A stretch of DNA of 64,000 nt, from the NCBI GenBank assembly GCA_964649085.1, contig CAZYPN010000005.1, forward strand, positions 127,492-191,491. The letters are read 5' to 3'. This DNA is from JADMJV01 sp964649085 (GTDB lineage: Bacteria; Vulcanimicrobiota; Xenobia; Xenobiales; JADMJV01). The position numbers and the translations under genes were made by a program. This document shows, in pieces, positions 33,918-44,494 of the stretch (position 1 is its first letter; the number at the start of each line of letters is the position of its first letter). The notes beneath the pieces were generated by a model, which made no database searches, was not told where the DNA came from, and saw only the letters and a list, made by a program, of their open reading frames with translations.

Positions 33918-36193
33918 GGGCCGGGGTGGACGTGGATATGAATCGGTTGCGAGGCTACCGCCCCATGAGAGGTCCAGGCCGTGGCCAGAATTTGGTAGCT
34001 TCCGACTTGCAGCGGCCACCATTGGTCAAAGGGGGCCTGCTCGGCTCGCAACAGGGTGTTGCCGATCTGCCAGTCGACGCGACGAGTGCCCACGGGGCAG
34101 ACCACTTTGAGGTGCAGTGCCTGATGCTGACCCCGTAAATGGGCGTCAAGGCGAAAATGGGAACCGTCGTCGGGATAAGCTATCGAGGTTATGTCTCGTG
34201 TTGAGGCCTGCTCGGGCGGGGGTTGGGGAATGCCCTGAGCCAGGGCCCAGTTGCGATACAGAGGGGGATAGACGGTATAGGCATTGCCCCCGATGCTGCG
34301 ATGAAAGTTGCAGGTCGATAGGCTCCTGGAGCTTTTCAGGAACAGTTCGCTGACTCGATGGGGGCACTGGACACCCGGCGACATTCCCGAGAGGCTGCAG
34401 ATCGCTCGCGACTCCACTTCGGGGGGCAGTCCGAATTCGGGCGAACCTCCGTCGCGCTGGACGAGGTGCTCCACGATGTCGTGAAAGATGGGGCCGGCAC
34501 CGTCGATCCCCGATACCCCACGCATGGATGTGCCGTCGAAGTTGCCCACCCAGCAGCCCACCACGTAGATCGGAGTAAAGCCGACGGCCCAGTTGTCGCG
34601 ATAGCCTTTGGAAGTGCCGGTCTTGACAGCACAGTCAAAGTCGAAGCGCAGAGGGTTGTCCAGGCCGAAAGCTGCGGCCCGAGCCTGAGCGTCGCTCAGA
34701 ATATGGGTAAGGATGGCCGAAACGCCCGGAGGGATCACGGTGCGCGTCGCTGGCGGTTCGAGCTCGAGCTGATAGGTCGGCAGGCTGAAGCTCCCTCGTC
34801 TGGCCAGACAACGGTAAGCATTGGTCAACTCCAACAAGGAGACTTCCCCGGCACCCAGGGTCAGGCCGAGTCCATAATGCTCAGGGCGCTCGTTCAGACG
34901 CCGGAATCCCAGGTTCCTCAAGCGTTCTAGCAGTGTCGCCACCCCCAACTGTTCAAGCAGCCGCACCACCGGAACGTTATACGAGCAGGCCAGGGCCTCG
35001 CGGATCCGCACCGGACCGTGAAAACGTCGGTCATAATTCTGGGGGATATAGCCTTCCCGGGTCTGTGCCGGGTAGAGGTTGAGGTCGGGCAACAGGCTGG
35101 CGGCGGTATGTCCGCGTTCCAGGGCCAGGGCGTAGGTAAAGGGCTTCAGGGTCGATCCGGGCTGGCGTCCCGCAAGACAGGCGTTGAATTGACCGGTGTG
35201 ATAGTCCCCTGAGCCGGCCATTGCCAGGACCTGGCCACTTTCGGCCTCGAGCACCACCACCGCCGCCTGACCCACTTTCTTGGAGCGAAGCCGCTTCAGG
35301 TGAACTTTCAGAATGCCTTCGATTTCTTGCTGCAGGGCCAGGTCGAGGGTGGTCCGCAACGTCCCCCTTTGGGGAACATCGCTCTGAGACAGCACGTAGT
35401 CGCAGAAGTGCCCGGCTTCGAAGGTGGAGTCGAGCGGGGCGAGTTGCAACGGTTCTTTCTCGGCGCGCAGGCGCTCCTCGGCAGTGATCTTCCCCAGGCT
35501 CTCCATCTCGGCCAGCAGGCGCCGTTGAAACACCACCACCTCGTCGCTGTCCTGGTAGGGCAGAAAACCTTCGGGGGCTCGCGGCAGCACGGCCAGAAAG
35601 GCGCTCTCTGCCAACGAAAGCTGATCGGCAGGCTTGTTGAAATAGCAGCGGGCGGCCGCCTCACAACCATAGGCCTGCAGGCCAAAGGGAACACGGTTGA
35701 GATATCCCTCGAGGATGGCCTCCTTGGAAAACTTTCGTTCCAGTCGCAGCGCCCAGTAAGCCTCGCGGAGCTTGGTTTTCCAGCCGCGCGATTGGGAATC
35801 CGATCCAAGCAGTCGAACCAGTTGCTGGGTAAGGGTTGAGCCCCCCTGGGTCACGCGCCCCGATTTCCAGTTTTGCCAGGCAGCCCGGGCCACCGCCACG
35901 GGGTCGATGCCCGGGTGCAGGGAAAAGCGTCGGTCTTCGGAGACCAGCAAAGCCTCGACCAGCCAGGGCGACACCTCGTGGCGACGCCGCCAGTGCAGTT
36001 CGCCGCCGTCGGGACGCACCCAACGCAGCGGGCGGCCTTGCCGATCTTGCAGTTCGAGGTTCTCCAGTCGTCGCCAGTCCGTGAGTTCCTCAGGGAACGC
36101 TGGCAAAAAGAAAAGGACCGTCGCCAGCAGCGACAGCCCCAAGACAATCTTCGCGATTCGGACGCTCCGGGCGCTCCATCGAAAAGGGATCAC
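33890..36193 (-). CDS. pbpC: Penicillin-binding protein 1C
   Basis: 767 aa. One N-terminal membrane segment (about 14-31) precedes a glycosyltransferase domain with V-S-E-D-R-R-F and Q-G-G-S-T-L-T-Q-Q, then the transpeptidase domain with S-x-x-K (P-G-S-T-L-K-P-F), S-x-N (S-Y-N-V-P) and K-T-G-T-S. A BiPBP C-terminal domain follows. This is a bifunctional class A synthase of the PbpC type. GTG start overlaps the alpha-2-macroglobulin stop by 4 nt, the same pairing as the yfhM-pbpC operon of E. coli. Confidence 0.95.
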   Translation of the reverse strand: MIPFRWSARSVRIAKIVLGLSLLATVLFFLPAFPEELTDWRRLENLELQDRQGRPLRWVRPDGGELHWRRRHEVSPWLVEALLVSEDRRFSLHPGIDPVAVARAAWQNWKSGRVTQGGSTLTQQLVRLLGSDSQSRGWKTKLREAYWALRLERKFSKEAILEGYLNRVPFGLQAYGCEAAARCYFNKPADQLSLAESAFLAVLPRAPEGFLPYQDSDEVVVFQRRLLAEMESLGKITAEERLRAEKEPLQLAPLDSTFEAGHFCDYVLSQSDVPQRGTLRTTLDLALQQEIEGILKVHLKRLRSKKVGQAAVVVLEAESGQVLAMAGSGDYHTGQFNACLAGRQPGSTLKPFTYALALERGHTAASLLPDLNLYPAQTREGYIPQNYDRRFHGPVRIREALACSYNVPVVRLLEQLGVATLLERLRNLGFRRLNERPEHYGLGLTLGAGEVSLLELTNAYRCLARRGSFSLPTYQLELEPPATRTVIPPGVSAILTHILSDAQARAAAFGLDNPLRFDFDCAVKTGTSKGYRDNWAVGFTPIYVVGCWVGNFDGTSMRGVSGIDGAGPIFHDIVEHLVQRDGGSPEFGLPPEVESRAICSLSGMSPGVQCPHRVSELFLKSSRSLSTCNFHRSIGGNAYTVYPPLYRNWALAQGIPQPPPEQASTRDITSIAYPDDGSHFRLDAHLRGQHQALHLKVVCPVGTRRVDWQIGNTLLRAEQAPFDQWWPLQVGSYQILATAWTSHGAVASQPIHIHVHPGPQRGSSSSK

Positions 36194-39100
36194 TCCCCGA
36201 TCTCGAGCTCCCGGGACGTGGTGGTGCCGAAGACCTCCGGATGATACATCTCCTCGGCTCGGGTTGCGGGCATCCGGAACTTGCCCGGTTGGTTGGCTCG
36301 AATCAGATACTGGAAGGTGTGCTCTCCGGCCTGCAGTCCGTCGGCGAAGAGGGCCACGCGATCCGAGTATTTCTCGAAGCGAAGGAAGGTGCCCGAGGTG
36401 CCGCTCTGAGCTGCCTGTAGAATTCGGGTCATCTCGGCACTTTCGGTTTCGAACTGGGTCTGTACCACTTCGCAGCCGGCCGGAATCGGGTCCTGAACCA
36501 CAACGAAGCGCCGGTTCCTGGGCGAGATCACCGTGAGCATGACCAGATAGGTTTCACCGGCTGTCAGGCGCGCCGGAAATCGGTCACCTTTCAATGTGGA
36601 GATCTTCTTGAGGACCACCAGACCTTCATCGCGGGCCGGGGGTTCCGTCTGGGCCGCATAGGCCAGACGGGCTTCGTAGTAGAGTCGTCCCTTGCCTTCC
36701 TTCTTGATGGCCAGCGACAGCTCTTTGGGGCTGCGCGCCACCGGGGTGGAGGAACTTTCGATGCCCGGCTTTCGACCTTTGAAAGTGGTTCTCTGAACCT
36801 CTTTCTTGTCAAACAGCGCGGTGGCCGTGAAGTCCGGGCTCTCCTTTTCCTGGTCCTGGGCATAGTGAGCCAGATTTTCTAACACCCGAGCATCGTCGTG
36901 AGTATCGCCCCAATCGCCGAAGCGGGTCCGCGATTCCATCAGCCAGGTGACGCACTTGGAGGCCAGGGGAAACCCTCGTGGCGACTCGAGCAGGGCCCCC
37001 AGAGCCAGGGCCGTGAACTTGTTGTCGCTGGCGAAAGTCCAGCCGGCCTTGCGGGTGGCCGCATCCTGGAAATAGCAGGTATTGGCCTCCACTTTGGCCA
37101 CCTGCAGCAGGTCGTCTTCGAGGCTGCGCAGGTCGCCCTCGCTGGCCCCCATCTGGCGACCGGCCAGCAGCAGGTAGCAGCGTGCCTCCTGGGGCAGGTC
37201 CAGTCGGCTGCGATAGAGATTGTTGAAATAAGACAGGCCTTCGAACTGCTCCAGGCTCAGAGCATAGAGGGCAAAGCATCGGTAGACTCTGAGTTCAGCC
37301 GGGCTGCTGAATTTCGCATAGTCTTTGGGGTGATTTAGAAAATCCTTGAGGTAGCTGCGGGCGATGTCGATCAGCTTGGGATCCACCCGAACCCCGGACT
37401 TCTTCAGTTTGCTCAGAGTTTCCAGGGCATAGGCCGTCAGGTAGGGGTCGGCCTGGCTGGCGGTTCCCCACCAGCTGTATCCCTTTTCGTTGACGGCATA
37501 CTCAAAGAGTCGCTCCAGGCGTTGAGGGTCGATCTCGGGAGATTCGTCCCGCAGACCCAGCCCGGCGAACTGACGATTGGCCAGTTCGACCCGCAGCTGA
37601 CTCAGATAGGTTTCCAGTCCGACGTAGCTGCAGTTCAAGACATGACTTGCAGCTTGTTCGATGCCGACCAGAGCACTGCTCGAGAGCTGCAGACGCAAGA
37701 TGCCCGAATTGGGCGCCATCGGTTCAGGAACCACCATCTCGGCCACCGAACTGTCGGTAGTGGAGCCACTGGTGGAGACGTTTTCCAGCGAAACAGGCTG
37801 CTGAACATCAAGAGCCAGCGAAAGTGCGTCCTGGTGGTCGGAGCCTTCGGCCGAAAATTCTACCTTCGCTGGCCCGACTTTGGTGGCCGACAACTCGAAG
37901 AGTACTTCCTTTTCCTTGCCGCTCTCGAGCTTCAGTTCACGGGTGCTCTCGCCTCCGAGTTCCAGACCTTCGGCGCTGGCCGTCAATTTGACGGTCAGAG
38001 AGTCTTTGGAGTTGTTGCGAACCACCACGCCTCCGCGAAAGCGGTCGCCTACGCGGACGAAATCGGGAGTCGAGGGCTGCAATTGCAGTGGTTTGGCTAC
38101 TTCAAAGCGAGCCTCTGCGCTGCCGAATTTGGATTGCTGTGTTTGTGCCACAGCCATCAGCTTGAAGGTCGTCAAGTTGTCGGGTAGCTTAAATCGAGCC
38201 TGCGCCTTGCCCTCCGGGCTGGTGGTCAGGCTGGGGTTCCAATAGGCCGTGTAGCGAAAATCCTGCCGTGGGTTGTGGCCTTCAAAGCCGCCACCGCCAC
38301 CGGCATTTGCCCCTTTGGCACCATAAGCACGCTGGCCAATGACATCCATACGGGTTTCGCAGGTCAACACGGTCAGCGGTCGTGGCCCGTAAAAGCCCTT
38401 GTACCAGTCGGGTAATTGATAGTCGGTGAGGGCCAGAACCCCCTGGTCGGGAACCGACAGGCAAACCTCAGCCTCTACCGGCTGGCCCTTGGCATCGGTG
38501 ACTTCGACCTCGGCGACGACTTCGTCACCGGGGGTGTATTTCTCGCGGTCGGTGGTCACTTTGACCTGCAGCTTCTGCTCGCTGGCCTCGACCGGCAGAT
38601 TCAGATAGCCGATCTTAAAGCCGGGTTTGGACAGGTCCTGACCATCGGGACCGAAATTGGGTTTGGGATTACGGCCTTGAAGCAGCATCACCGAGAAATA
38701 CACGTTGGGTAGATGCCTCGAGGTCAGGGGGATCTGAACCGTTGGGGCCGTTCCCTCCAGCTCGACGACAAATCGCTCCAACACGTGTTCCCGCTCTAGA
38801 GTTACCAGAGCTCGGGACTTTTCATAGGGAGACTTGATCAAGACGGTGGCAGTATCGCCGGGTCGGTAGGTCTTCTTGTCACTGACCAGCTGAATGACGT
38901 CGTCTTCCTGGCGTTCCCAGGCAACGTAGTCGCCGCCCGTGGCGTAAAAGCTGCTTTCGCTAACGATGTCGTTGCCCTTGCTATCCCGGGTTCGAGCCCG
39001 AACCACGTAGAAACCCGCTTTGGGTGGAGTCATTTGGAAACGAACGGGCGAGGTCGAACTGCGCACTTTGGACTTCTCAACCGACTCGTCCTTCACCTCA

Positions 39101-41844
39101 CTTACCCAGCGATAGCCGCCCGAGGCGTCGGCCTTCTGCACCGAGTTCCATTGGCGTTGCAGCAGTTCCAGCTGGATCTCGACACCCTGCTGGGTCTGTC
39201 CGTCGGGCCGCACGGCCACGGCTTCAAATTCCAGAGGTTTTCCAGCCCCGCCAAAACTTTGGGCGGCTCGCAGGCCGATCTGAACTTCACCGCGGTAGAC
39301 GGGAATGGACGTTCGCCCCGAAAGTCGCTGACGGTTCGGCGAAGAAGCCGTGCCCTCGACCACCAGATAAGCCGAGCCTCGATAGGGGATCGACTCCAGA
39401 GGCACACTTTGCTCCAGCAGCCCCTGAGCGTCCAGTTGGTGTTTGCCCGAGGTCAGAGAGCGACTCTCATCCTGAGATTCGCCACTCCAGGAGAGTCCGA
39501 AGTCGTAACCCTCGAAGCCTTCTGGAATCAGGGTTGCGGGCTCCAGGCGCGCGGACCATTCGAGGGGGCGTTCGTTCATCGGGGCTCCGAAGAGATACCA
39601 CCCCTTGAACTGAACCTGGGCCTTTTCGCCCATGATGTAGTGGGGTTTGGGACTCTTGACCGTCACCTCGAACTGGGCGGGCCGAAAGGCCTCTACCTGA
39701 AAGCTCAGGCTGCTGACCAGGTTGTCCCAGTGCAGGCTCTTTTCCAGTTCCTGGGGGAGCCGATACTCCACGCGGTAGTAGCCGGTCGAGGCGCCAGCCT
39801 TGAGTTTGACGCTCTGATCGAAGCCGCCGAAACGGTTGATGGGCACCTGTCCCTTGCCAAGTTCACGGTCACGGCTGTCGAAGACTTTGTAGTTGAGCTC
39901 GCGCAACTCGGGCAGTTTCCAGTCGCCCTGGTTCAGTTCGCGGACAGAGCCCTTGATCTGCACGGTTTCCCCCGGTCGATAGACGCCTCGCTCGCTAAAG
40001 CAGAGTGCCTGAAAACGGCGAGCTGCCGGGTCCGAGAGGTAGTCAATGTCGAAAGCCCAGGGCCCCACGCTGTTGTAGCCCTGGCTGTGGCAAAAGGTCT
40101 GCGAGTCTCCCTTTTGCACAAAGACCCAGAGGTCGGGTGAGGAGTAGTCGTCGGTCTTTGGTAACTTCAGCTGGGCCCAGCCCGGCGCCTGGCAGAAACC
40201 CTGATCGTCAGTGCTGCCGGTCCACAGCGTGCGGCCCGCCTTGTCGAGCAGCTGAACCGAAACCCCGGAAACGGGAGCCGCGTTGGCCAGGCTGGTGGTG
40301 TACACCAGGCACTGGTCGGGGGAATACTTGGCCGTTACCCCGATGTCGGACACCGCTACCAGCGAACGCTGGCTCAGCGAATCGGAGCCGTCCACCTGCA
40401 AGTAATAGAGTCCGCCACCGGGCAGCTTCAAGGAGCGCTGTTCAACTTCGTTGCGGCTGTTGCTTCCCCCCATGCTCAGGCTCGAGGAAAAACCTCCGGG
40501 CGGCGAGTAGGGCTGGCTGGAATACAGGGAATTGGGGGCGGCCTGGATGGCCACAACTTCAGCCGGAGTAAGTTTCCGATGGCGGGCTTCCAGTCTGGAC
40601 AGATTGCGAATTCCGTAGGGAATTTGCTTGCCGCCCAGCAGTTCCAGCACCCCCGTGCCTTCGGGGCCGAGTAACTGGGGGGTGTAGTCGCTGGTTGTGA
40701 TGACCCACTGCTGATCGGAGCCCAGGCTGGCACCGTAGCGGTCCTTGAGCGAGCCGGCCACGGTCAGGGTGTAGCGAGTATTGGGCTTGAGGTCTCCCCC
40801 GAGATAGGGCTCGGGTGTGGTATAGTCGCCTTCGTCGTATTCTGGCAGCGCGACCGGAGGAGAGATGGTGACCACCTTGCGCAGCTCTGCGGCCGAGACC
40901 GGTGTGGTGAAACTCAGATACAGCCCACTTTCCGGATTGAGGTTCTTCAAGTCGAGCTGACGCAGGGCGAATTTGGGTCGGGTGGTGAAGCTCAGCAGGC
41001 GTTCCTGGCTGGCCGCTACCGGTCCGCTGCCGCGAGCGCCGGCTTTCAGCACGATCTGAGAAGAGCAACCGGGCAGCAGGGGCTTGCGTGGAGTGGCCAC
41101 CAGGCAGTGGGTGGTCTCGCCCACCACTTTGCCTTCTTCGCGGGGGAGCTCATAGGCTTCTTGCAACTCGGCTGCCTGAGCCTCGGCCTTACGATCCTCT
41201 TCTGTGTAGGCCCTCAGGTCGAGTGGCGTAACGACTTCGCTCCCCCTGGCGTCGCTTTGACGCACTTCTACAAATCCGGCCAGCTGTTCGGCCTTGATGG
41301 GCTGATTAAAGTGAAGATAGAGCGGGTCCTGGCTGCCCTGGGCCGAGGAACCCTCCCAGGGAAGGGTATACTTCAGGGCCACCGTGGGAGTGGTGAAATC
41401 AAAACTGAAGTCGCTCTTCATTTCTTGCCTTGACCAGGAGGTCAGGCCCTGCTTTTTGACCTTCACCTGAAAGCGGGTAGCCCAGGGCAGAGGTTCCGCC
41501 GGCTCGAACACCAGCGTGGCACTGCCCTTCCAGCGAAATCGGCCTTCGATGCGGGGGACGATTTCTACGAAATCGACCTTGGGGTCGGTCGACACCGGGC
41601 GCAGGGGCACCATCGGTTGGTTGAAACCAATGACGATGGTCTGCTTGGGATCGAGTTCGCTCATTTCGCCCCGTGGGGAACTCAGGACCACTTCCACCGG
41701 ACGCTTCTGCCCCACGGGCAAAACGTCGAGCAGTTCGCTGGGAAGTTCCTGTTCGATGTTCTTGGGGCTTCTCTGACAGGATGCCAGGGCCAGGACCAAG
41801 GTTACTGACCAGAGGATCGACCACGGTCGACGGATTACCTTCAT
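36190..41844 (-). CDS. Bacterial alpha-2-macroglobulin lipoprotein lacking the thioester motif
   Basis: 1884 aa, longer than E. coli YfhM (about 1650). The N terminus is a lipoprotein signal ending L-A-L-A-S-C (Cys23), so it is membrane-anchored in the periplasm. It has successive MG domains, the bait-like central region with R-Y-T-A-Y-W-N-P-S, and a terpenoid-cyclase-like TED domain. At the TED thioester position (about residues 1400-1415, near nt 37605-37640), where C-L-E-Q would stand, the sequence reads S-Y-V-G-L-E-T-Y-L-S-Q. Cys and the paired Gln are therefore absent. It is upstream of and overlaps pbpC, so it probably guards or assists peptidoglycan repair. Confidence 0.9.
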   Translation of the reverse strand: MKVIRRPWSILWSVTLVLALASCQRSPKNIEQELPSELLDVLPVGQKRPVEVVLSSPRGEMSELDPKQTIVIGFNQPMVPLRPVSTDPKVDFVEIVPRIEGRFRWKGSATLVFEPAEPLPWATRFQVKVKKQGLTSWSRQEMKSDFSFDFTTPTVALKYTLPWEGSSAQGSQDPLYLHFNQPIKAEQLAGFVEVRQSDARGSEVVTPLDLRAYTEEDRKAEAQAAELQEAYELPREEGKVVGETTHCLVATPRKPLLPGCSSQIVLKAGARGSGPVAASQERLLSFTTRPKFALRQLDLKNLNPESGLYLSFTTPVSAAELRKVVTISPPVALPEYDEGDYTTPEPYLGGDLKPNTRYTLTVAGSLKDRYGASLGSDQQWVITTSDYTPQLLGPEGTGVLELLGGKQIPYGIRNLSRLEARHRKLTPAEVVAIQAAPNSLYSSQPYSPPGGFSSSLSMGGSNSRNEVEQRSLKLPGGGLYYLQVDGSDSLSQRSLVAVSDIGVTAKYSPDQCLVYTTSLANAAPVSGVSVQLLDKAGRTLWTGSTDDQGFCQAPGWAQLKLPKTDDYSSPDLWVFVQKGDSQTFCHSQGYNSVGPWAFDIDYLSDPAARRFQALCFSERGVYRPGETVQIKGSVRELNQGDWKLPELRELNYKVFDSRDRELGKGQVPINRFGGFDQSVKLKAGASTGYYRVEYRLPQELEKSLHWDNLVSSLSFQVEAFRPAQFEVTVKSPKPHYIMGEKAQVQFKGWYLFGAPMNERPLEWSARLEPATLIPEGFEGYDFGLSWSGESQDESRSLTSGKHQLDAQGLLEQSVPLESIPYRGSAYLVVEGTASSPNRQRLSGRTSIPVYRGEVQIGLRAAQSFGGAGKPLEFEAVAVRPDGQTQQGVEIQLELLQRQWNSVQKADASGGYRWVSEVKDESVEKSKVRSSTSPVRFQMTPPKAGFYVVRARTRDSKGNDIVSESSFYATGGDYVAWERQEDDVIQLVSDKKTYRPGDTATVLIKSPYEKSRALVTLEREHVLERFVVELEGTAPTVQIPLTSRHLPNVYFSVMLLQGRNPKPNFGPDGQDLSKPGFKIGYLNLPVEASEQKLQVKVTTDREKYTPGDEVVAEVEVTDAKGQPVEAEVCLSVPDQGVLALTDYQLPDWYKGFYGPRPLTVLTCETRMDVIGQRAYGAKGANAGGGGGFEGHNPRQDFRYTAYWNPSLTTSPEGKAQARFKLPDNLTTFKLMAVAQTQQSKFGSAEARFEVAKPLQLQPSTPDFVRVGDRFRGGVVVRNNSKDSLTVKLTASAEGLELGGESTRELKLESGKEKEVLFELSATKVGPAKVEFSAEGSDHQDALSLALDVQQPVSLENVSTSGSTTDSSVAEMVVPEPMAPNSGILRLQLSSSALVGIEQAASHVLNCSYVGLETYLSQLRVELANRQFAGLGLRDESPEIDPQRLERLFEYAVNEKGYSWWGTASQADPYLTAYALETLSKLKKSGVRVDPKLIDIARSYLKDFLNHPKDYAKFSSPAELRVYRCFALYALSLEQFEGLSYFNNLYRSRLDLPQEARCYLLLAGRQMGASEGDLRSLEDDLLQVAKVEANTCYFQDAATRKAGWTFASDNKFTALALGALLESPRGFPLASKCVTWLMESRTRFGDWGDTHDDARVLENLAHYAQDQEKESPDFTATALFDKKEVQRTTFKGRKPGIESSSTPVARSPKELSLAIKKEGKGRLYYEARLAYAAQTEPPARDEGLVVLKKISTLKGDRFPARLTAGETYLVMLTVISPRNRRFVVVQDPIPAGCEVVQTQFETESAEMTRILQAAQSGTSGTFLRFEKYSDRVALFADGLQAGEHTFQYLIRANQPGKFRMPATRAEEMYHPEVFGTTTSRELEIGE

Positions 41845-41914
41845 GCGTCCCCTCCAGGTGCGCCAGACTGCCCCCCACTATAACCATGTCGGGGGGAGCT
41901 TACAAGGACCAGTG

Positions 41915-44494
41915 TCACGGTCCCAGTGTAAGCTTCCAGTTCTCGATCCAGTTCCTGAGCTGCGACTCGTCCATCGTTTTGGGATGGACGCTGCGCAGGT
42001 CGTCGACGAGCTGTTGTGGGTCAAAAAACAGGCCGAGTTGCTGACGGGAAGGCTGGCGTCCGGTCGGCGAGCGCCCCTCTTTTTCCAGCTGCTGCAGCAG
42101 TTTCTGGGCTCGTTCCAGGACCCAGGCCGGCATGCCGGCCAGCTGGGCCACATAGACGCCGTAGCTTCTATCGGCCCCTCCGGGGACAATTTTGTGGAGA
42201 AACACCACCCGATCGCGGGTTTCCTGGACGGCCACCCGCTGGTTGATCACTCCTTTGAAGTCTTTGGCCAGCTGCGTGAGTTCATGGAAGTGGGTGGCGA
42301 ACAGGGTCTTGCATCCGCAATGCTGATAGAGATACTCGGCGATGGCCCGGCTCAGAGCCAGTCCATCGTAGGTGCTGGTTCCGCGTCCGATCTCGTCGAG
42401 AATGACCAGCGACCTCCGGCTGGCATTGCGCAAAATGTTGGCGGCCTCACTCATTTCAACCATGAAGGTGGACTGGCCCAGATGCAAATCGTCGCTGGCA
42501 CCAACCCTGGTGAATACCCGATCGTGCAGCGAAAGGCAGGCTGATTCGGCGGGTACGAACGACCCGGTTTGAGCCATGATGACGATCAGCGCGTTCTGAC
42601 GAAGGTAGGTCGATTTGCCGCTCATGTTCGGCCCCGTCAGCACCACCAGCCGGCGCTGTTCATCCAGGCTGCAGTCGTTGGGCACGAAGCCTTGCTCGAG
42701 GCTGCGTTCCACCACGGGATGTCGCCCGGCCTTGATTTCCAGGCAGTCGTGGGCGGCAAAGCCGGGACGGGTCCAGCGATAGCGCACGGCCGCCTCGGCC
42801 AGCGAAGCGTAGACGTCCACCTCGGCTACGGCACGTGCGCAACGCCTCAGGGCTTCGACCTGATCGGCCACTTGCTGACGGAGTTGCTGGAAAAGTTCGT
42901 ATTCCAGGTCGCGGATCTTCTCTTCGGCCCCCAGCACCTTGCCTTCCAGTTCTTTCAGTTCTGGAGTGAAGAAGCGCTCGGCATTGGCCAGGGTTTGCTT
43001 GCGGATGTAGTGAGGCGGAACCGACTTGAAGTGAGTCCGCGTGACCTCGAGATAGTAGCCGAACACCTGGTTGTAGCCAATTTTCAGATTGCGAATGCCG
43101 GTGGCTTCGCGCTCACGCTCTTCCAGAGCTGCCAACCAGCCCTTGGCCGACGAGCAGGCCTCGCGCAGTTCGTCGAGCCCCTGGTGGTAGCCACTGCGGA
43201 TAAGCCCGCCTTCGCGCAGGCCAAAAGGCGGATCATCGGCCAGGCTGCTGTGCAGCAACTGCATGAAGGCGGGGCTCAGCTCCAGTTCGGAGTTGAGCTG
43301 GGACCAGCGGCGTTGAGAAGTAACCTGGGGCAACAGTTGCTGCAGCCCCGGGAGTACCTCCAGTGAACTGCGCAGGGCAACCAGATCGCGGGCGTTGGCA
43401 CTTTGATAAAGCACGCGGGAGAGGAGTCGCTCGATATCCTTCACCGGTTGAAGCGCCTGGCGAAGTTGCTGGGCGCGGAAATAGTCGTTCACCAGGTCCT
43501 GGACGCAGTCCAGTCGGGCCTCAATCGCCGCCAGGTCGAGCAGAGGCCGGGTCAGCCACTGACGCAGCAAGCGCGCGCCCATGGCGGTGGAGGTGTGATC
43601 CATCGACCACAGGAGGCTGCCTTTTCGCTCGCGTCCCATCAGGGTTTCACACACTTCCAGGTTGCGCAGGCTGGTGGTATCCAGGGTCATGCCATCGGCC
43701 AGCGAGTAGGCACGCGGCAATTCCAAACAGTGTCGATCGGGGCGTGTGGTTTCCTGCAAATATTGCAGCAGCGCGGCGGCGCTGCGAGTGGCGGCAGATT
43801 TTCCCTGCAGATCAGTGGCCTGTAGGGAACCCACCCGAAAAGTGCGCATCAGCAGTTCTTGAGACTGTTTCAGCGTGAGGCTAAATCCTCGCTGGCTGAT
43901 GGCCACCGATTCGCTGCGAGCCAGGCTGAGCAGATCCCCAAGATTGGGGGTGCCTTCTCCAGCCAGCACAATTTCGGAGGGTCGAAATCGATAGATCTCC
44001 TCGGCCAGGCGTGACTCGTCGTAGGCCATCTCGGTGCACAGAAAATTTCCGGTGGTGACGTCGCAAGCTGATAGCCCCACCCGGTCGCCTTCGCTTACGA
44101 GGCAGAGCAGGTAATTGTGGCGGTTTTCGTCCAGCATCTGGGGGTCGAGCACCGTGCCGGCCGTAACGACCCGAACCACCTCCCGTCGCACCAGGCCCTT
44201 GCCGGGGGAGGCCGGTTCCATTTGATCGGCCACGGCTACGCGGTGGCCTTTTTCGATCAGCGCCCTCAGGTAGTTGTCCAGGGCGAAGTGGGGAACTCCC
44301 GCCATGGCCAGCCTCTGGCCCCCTCCCGCCTCCTTTGAAGTTTGAGCGATGTCGGCGTCGCGGGCCAGTATTTCGGCATCCTCGCCATAGGCCTCAAAAA
44401 AGTCGCCCACTCTCATAAGCATCAGGCTGCCGGGTTGCTCGCCCTTTAACTGGTAGTACTGTTGGAATAGCGGGGTCAGTTGGCTCTCATCCAT
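41915..44494 (-). CDS. mutS: DNA mismatch repair protein MutS
   Basis: 859 aa, standard length. The mismatch-binding Phe-x-Glu motif is F-F-E at residues 32-34 (G-D-F-F-E-A-Y-G-E-D-A). The C-terminal ABC ATPase has Walker A G-P-N-M-S-G-K-S, then S-T-F-M-V-E-M, Walker B I-L-D-E-I-G-R-G-T-S-T-Y-D-G and the final H-F-H-E-L. It recognises mismatches and recruits MutL, which is not in this window. It diverges from fabZ and is followed after 70 bp by the alpha-2-macroglobulin gene. Confidence 0.97.
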   Translation of the reverse strand: MDESQLTPLFQQYYQLKGEQPGSLMLMRVGDFFEAYGEDAEILARDADIAQTSKEAGGGQRLAMAGVPHFALDNYLRALIEKGHRVAVADQMEPASPGKGLVRREVVRVVTAGTVLDPQMLDENRHNYLLCLVSEGDRVGLSACDVTTGNFLCTEMAYDESRLAEEIYRFRPSEIVLAGEGTPNLGDLLSLARSESVAISQRGFSLTLKQSQELLMRTFRVGSLQATDLQGKSAATRSAAALLQYLQETTRPDRHCLELPRAYSLADGMTLDTTSLRNLEVCETLMGRERKGSLLWSMDHTSTAMGARLLRQWLTRPLLDLAAIEARLDCVQDLVNDYFRAQQLRQALQPVKDIERLLSRVLYQSANARDLVALRSSLEVLPGLQQLLPQVTSQRRWSQLNSELELSPAFMQLLHSSLADDPPFGLREGGLIRSGYHQGLDELREACSSAKGWLAALEEREREATGIRNLKIGYNQVFGYYLEVTRTHFKSVPPHYIRKQTLANAERFFTPELKELEGKVLGAEEKIRDLEYELFQQLRQQVADQVEALRRCARAVAEVDVYASLAEAAVRYRWTRPGFAAHDCLEIKAGRHPVVERSLEQGFVPNDCSLDEQRRLVVLTGPNMSGKSTYLRQNALIVIMAQTGSFVPAESACLSLHDRVFTRVGASDDLHLGQSTFMVEMSEAANILRNASRRSLVILDEIGRGTSTYDGLALSRAIAEYLYQHCGCKTLFATHFHELTQLAKDFKGVINQRVAVQETRDRVVFLHKIVPGGADRSYGVYVAQLAGMPAWVLERAQKLLQQLEKEGRSPTGRQPSRQQLGLFFDPQQLVDDLRSVHPKTMDESQLRNWIENWKLTLGP

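Noticed and set aside
41868..41898. GC hairpin between mutS and the alpha-2-macroglobulin gene
   Set aside because: A 6-bp G/C pairing without T tract; likely chance in GC-rich DNA.
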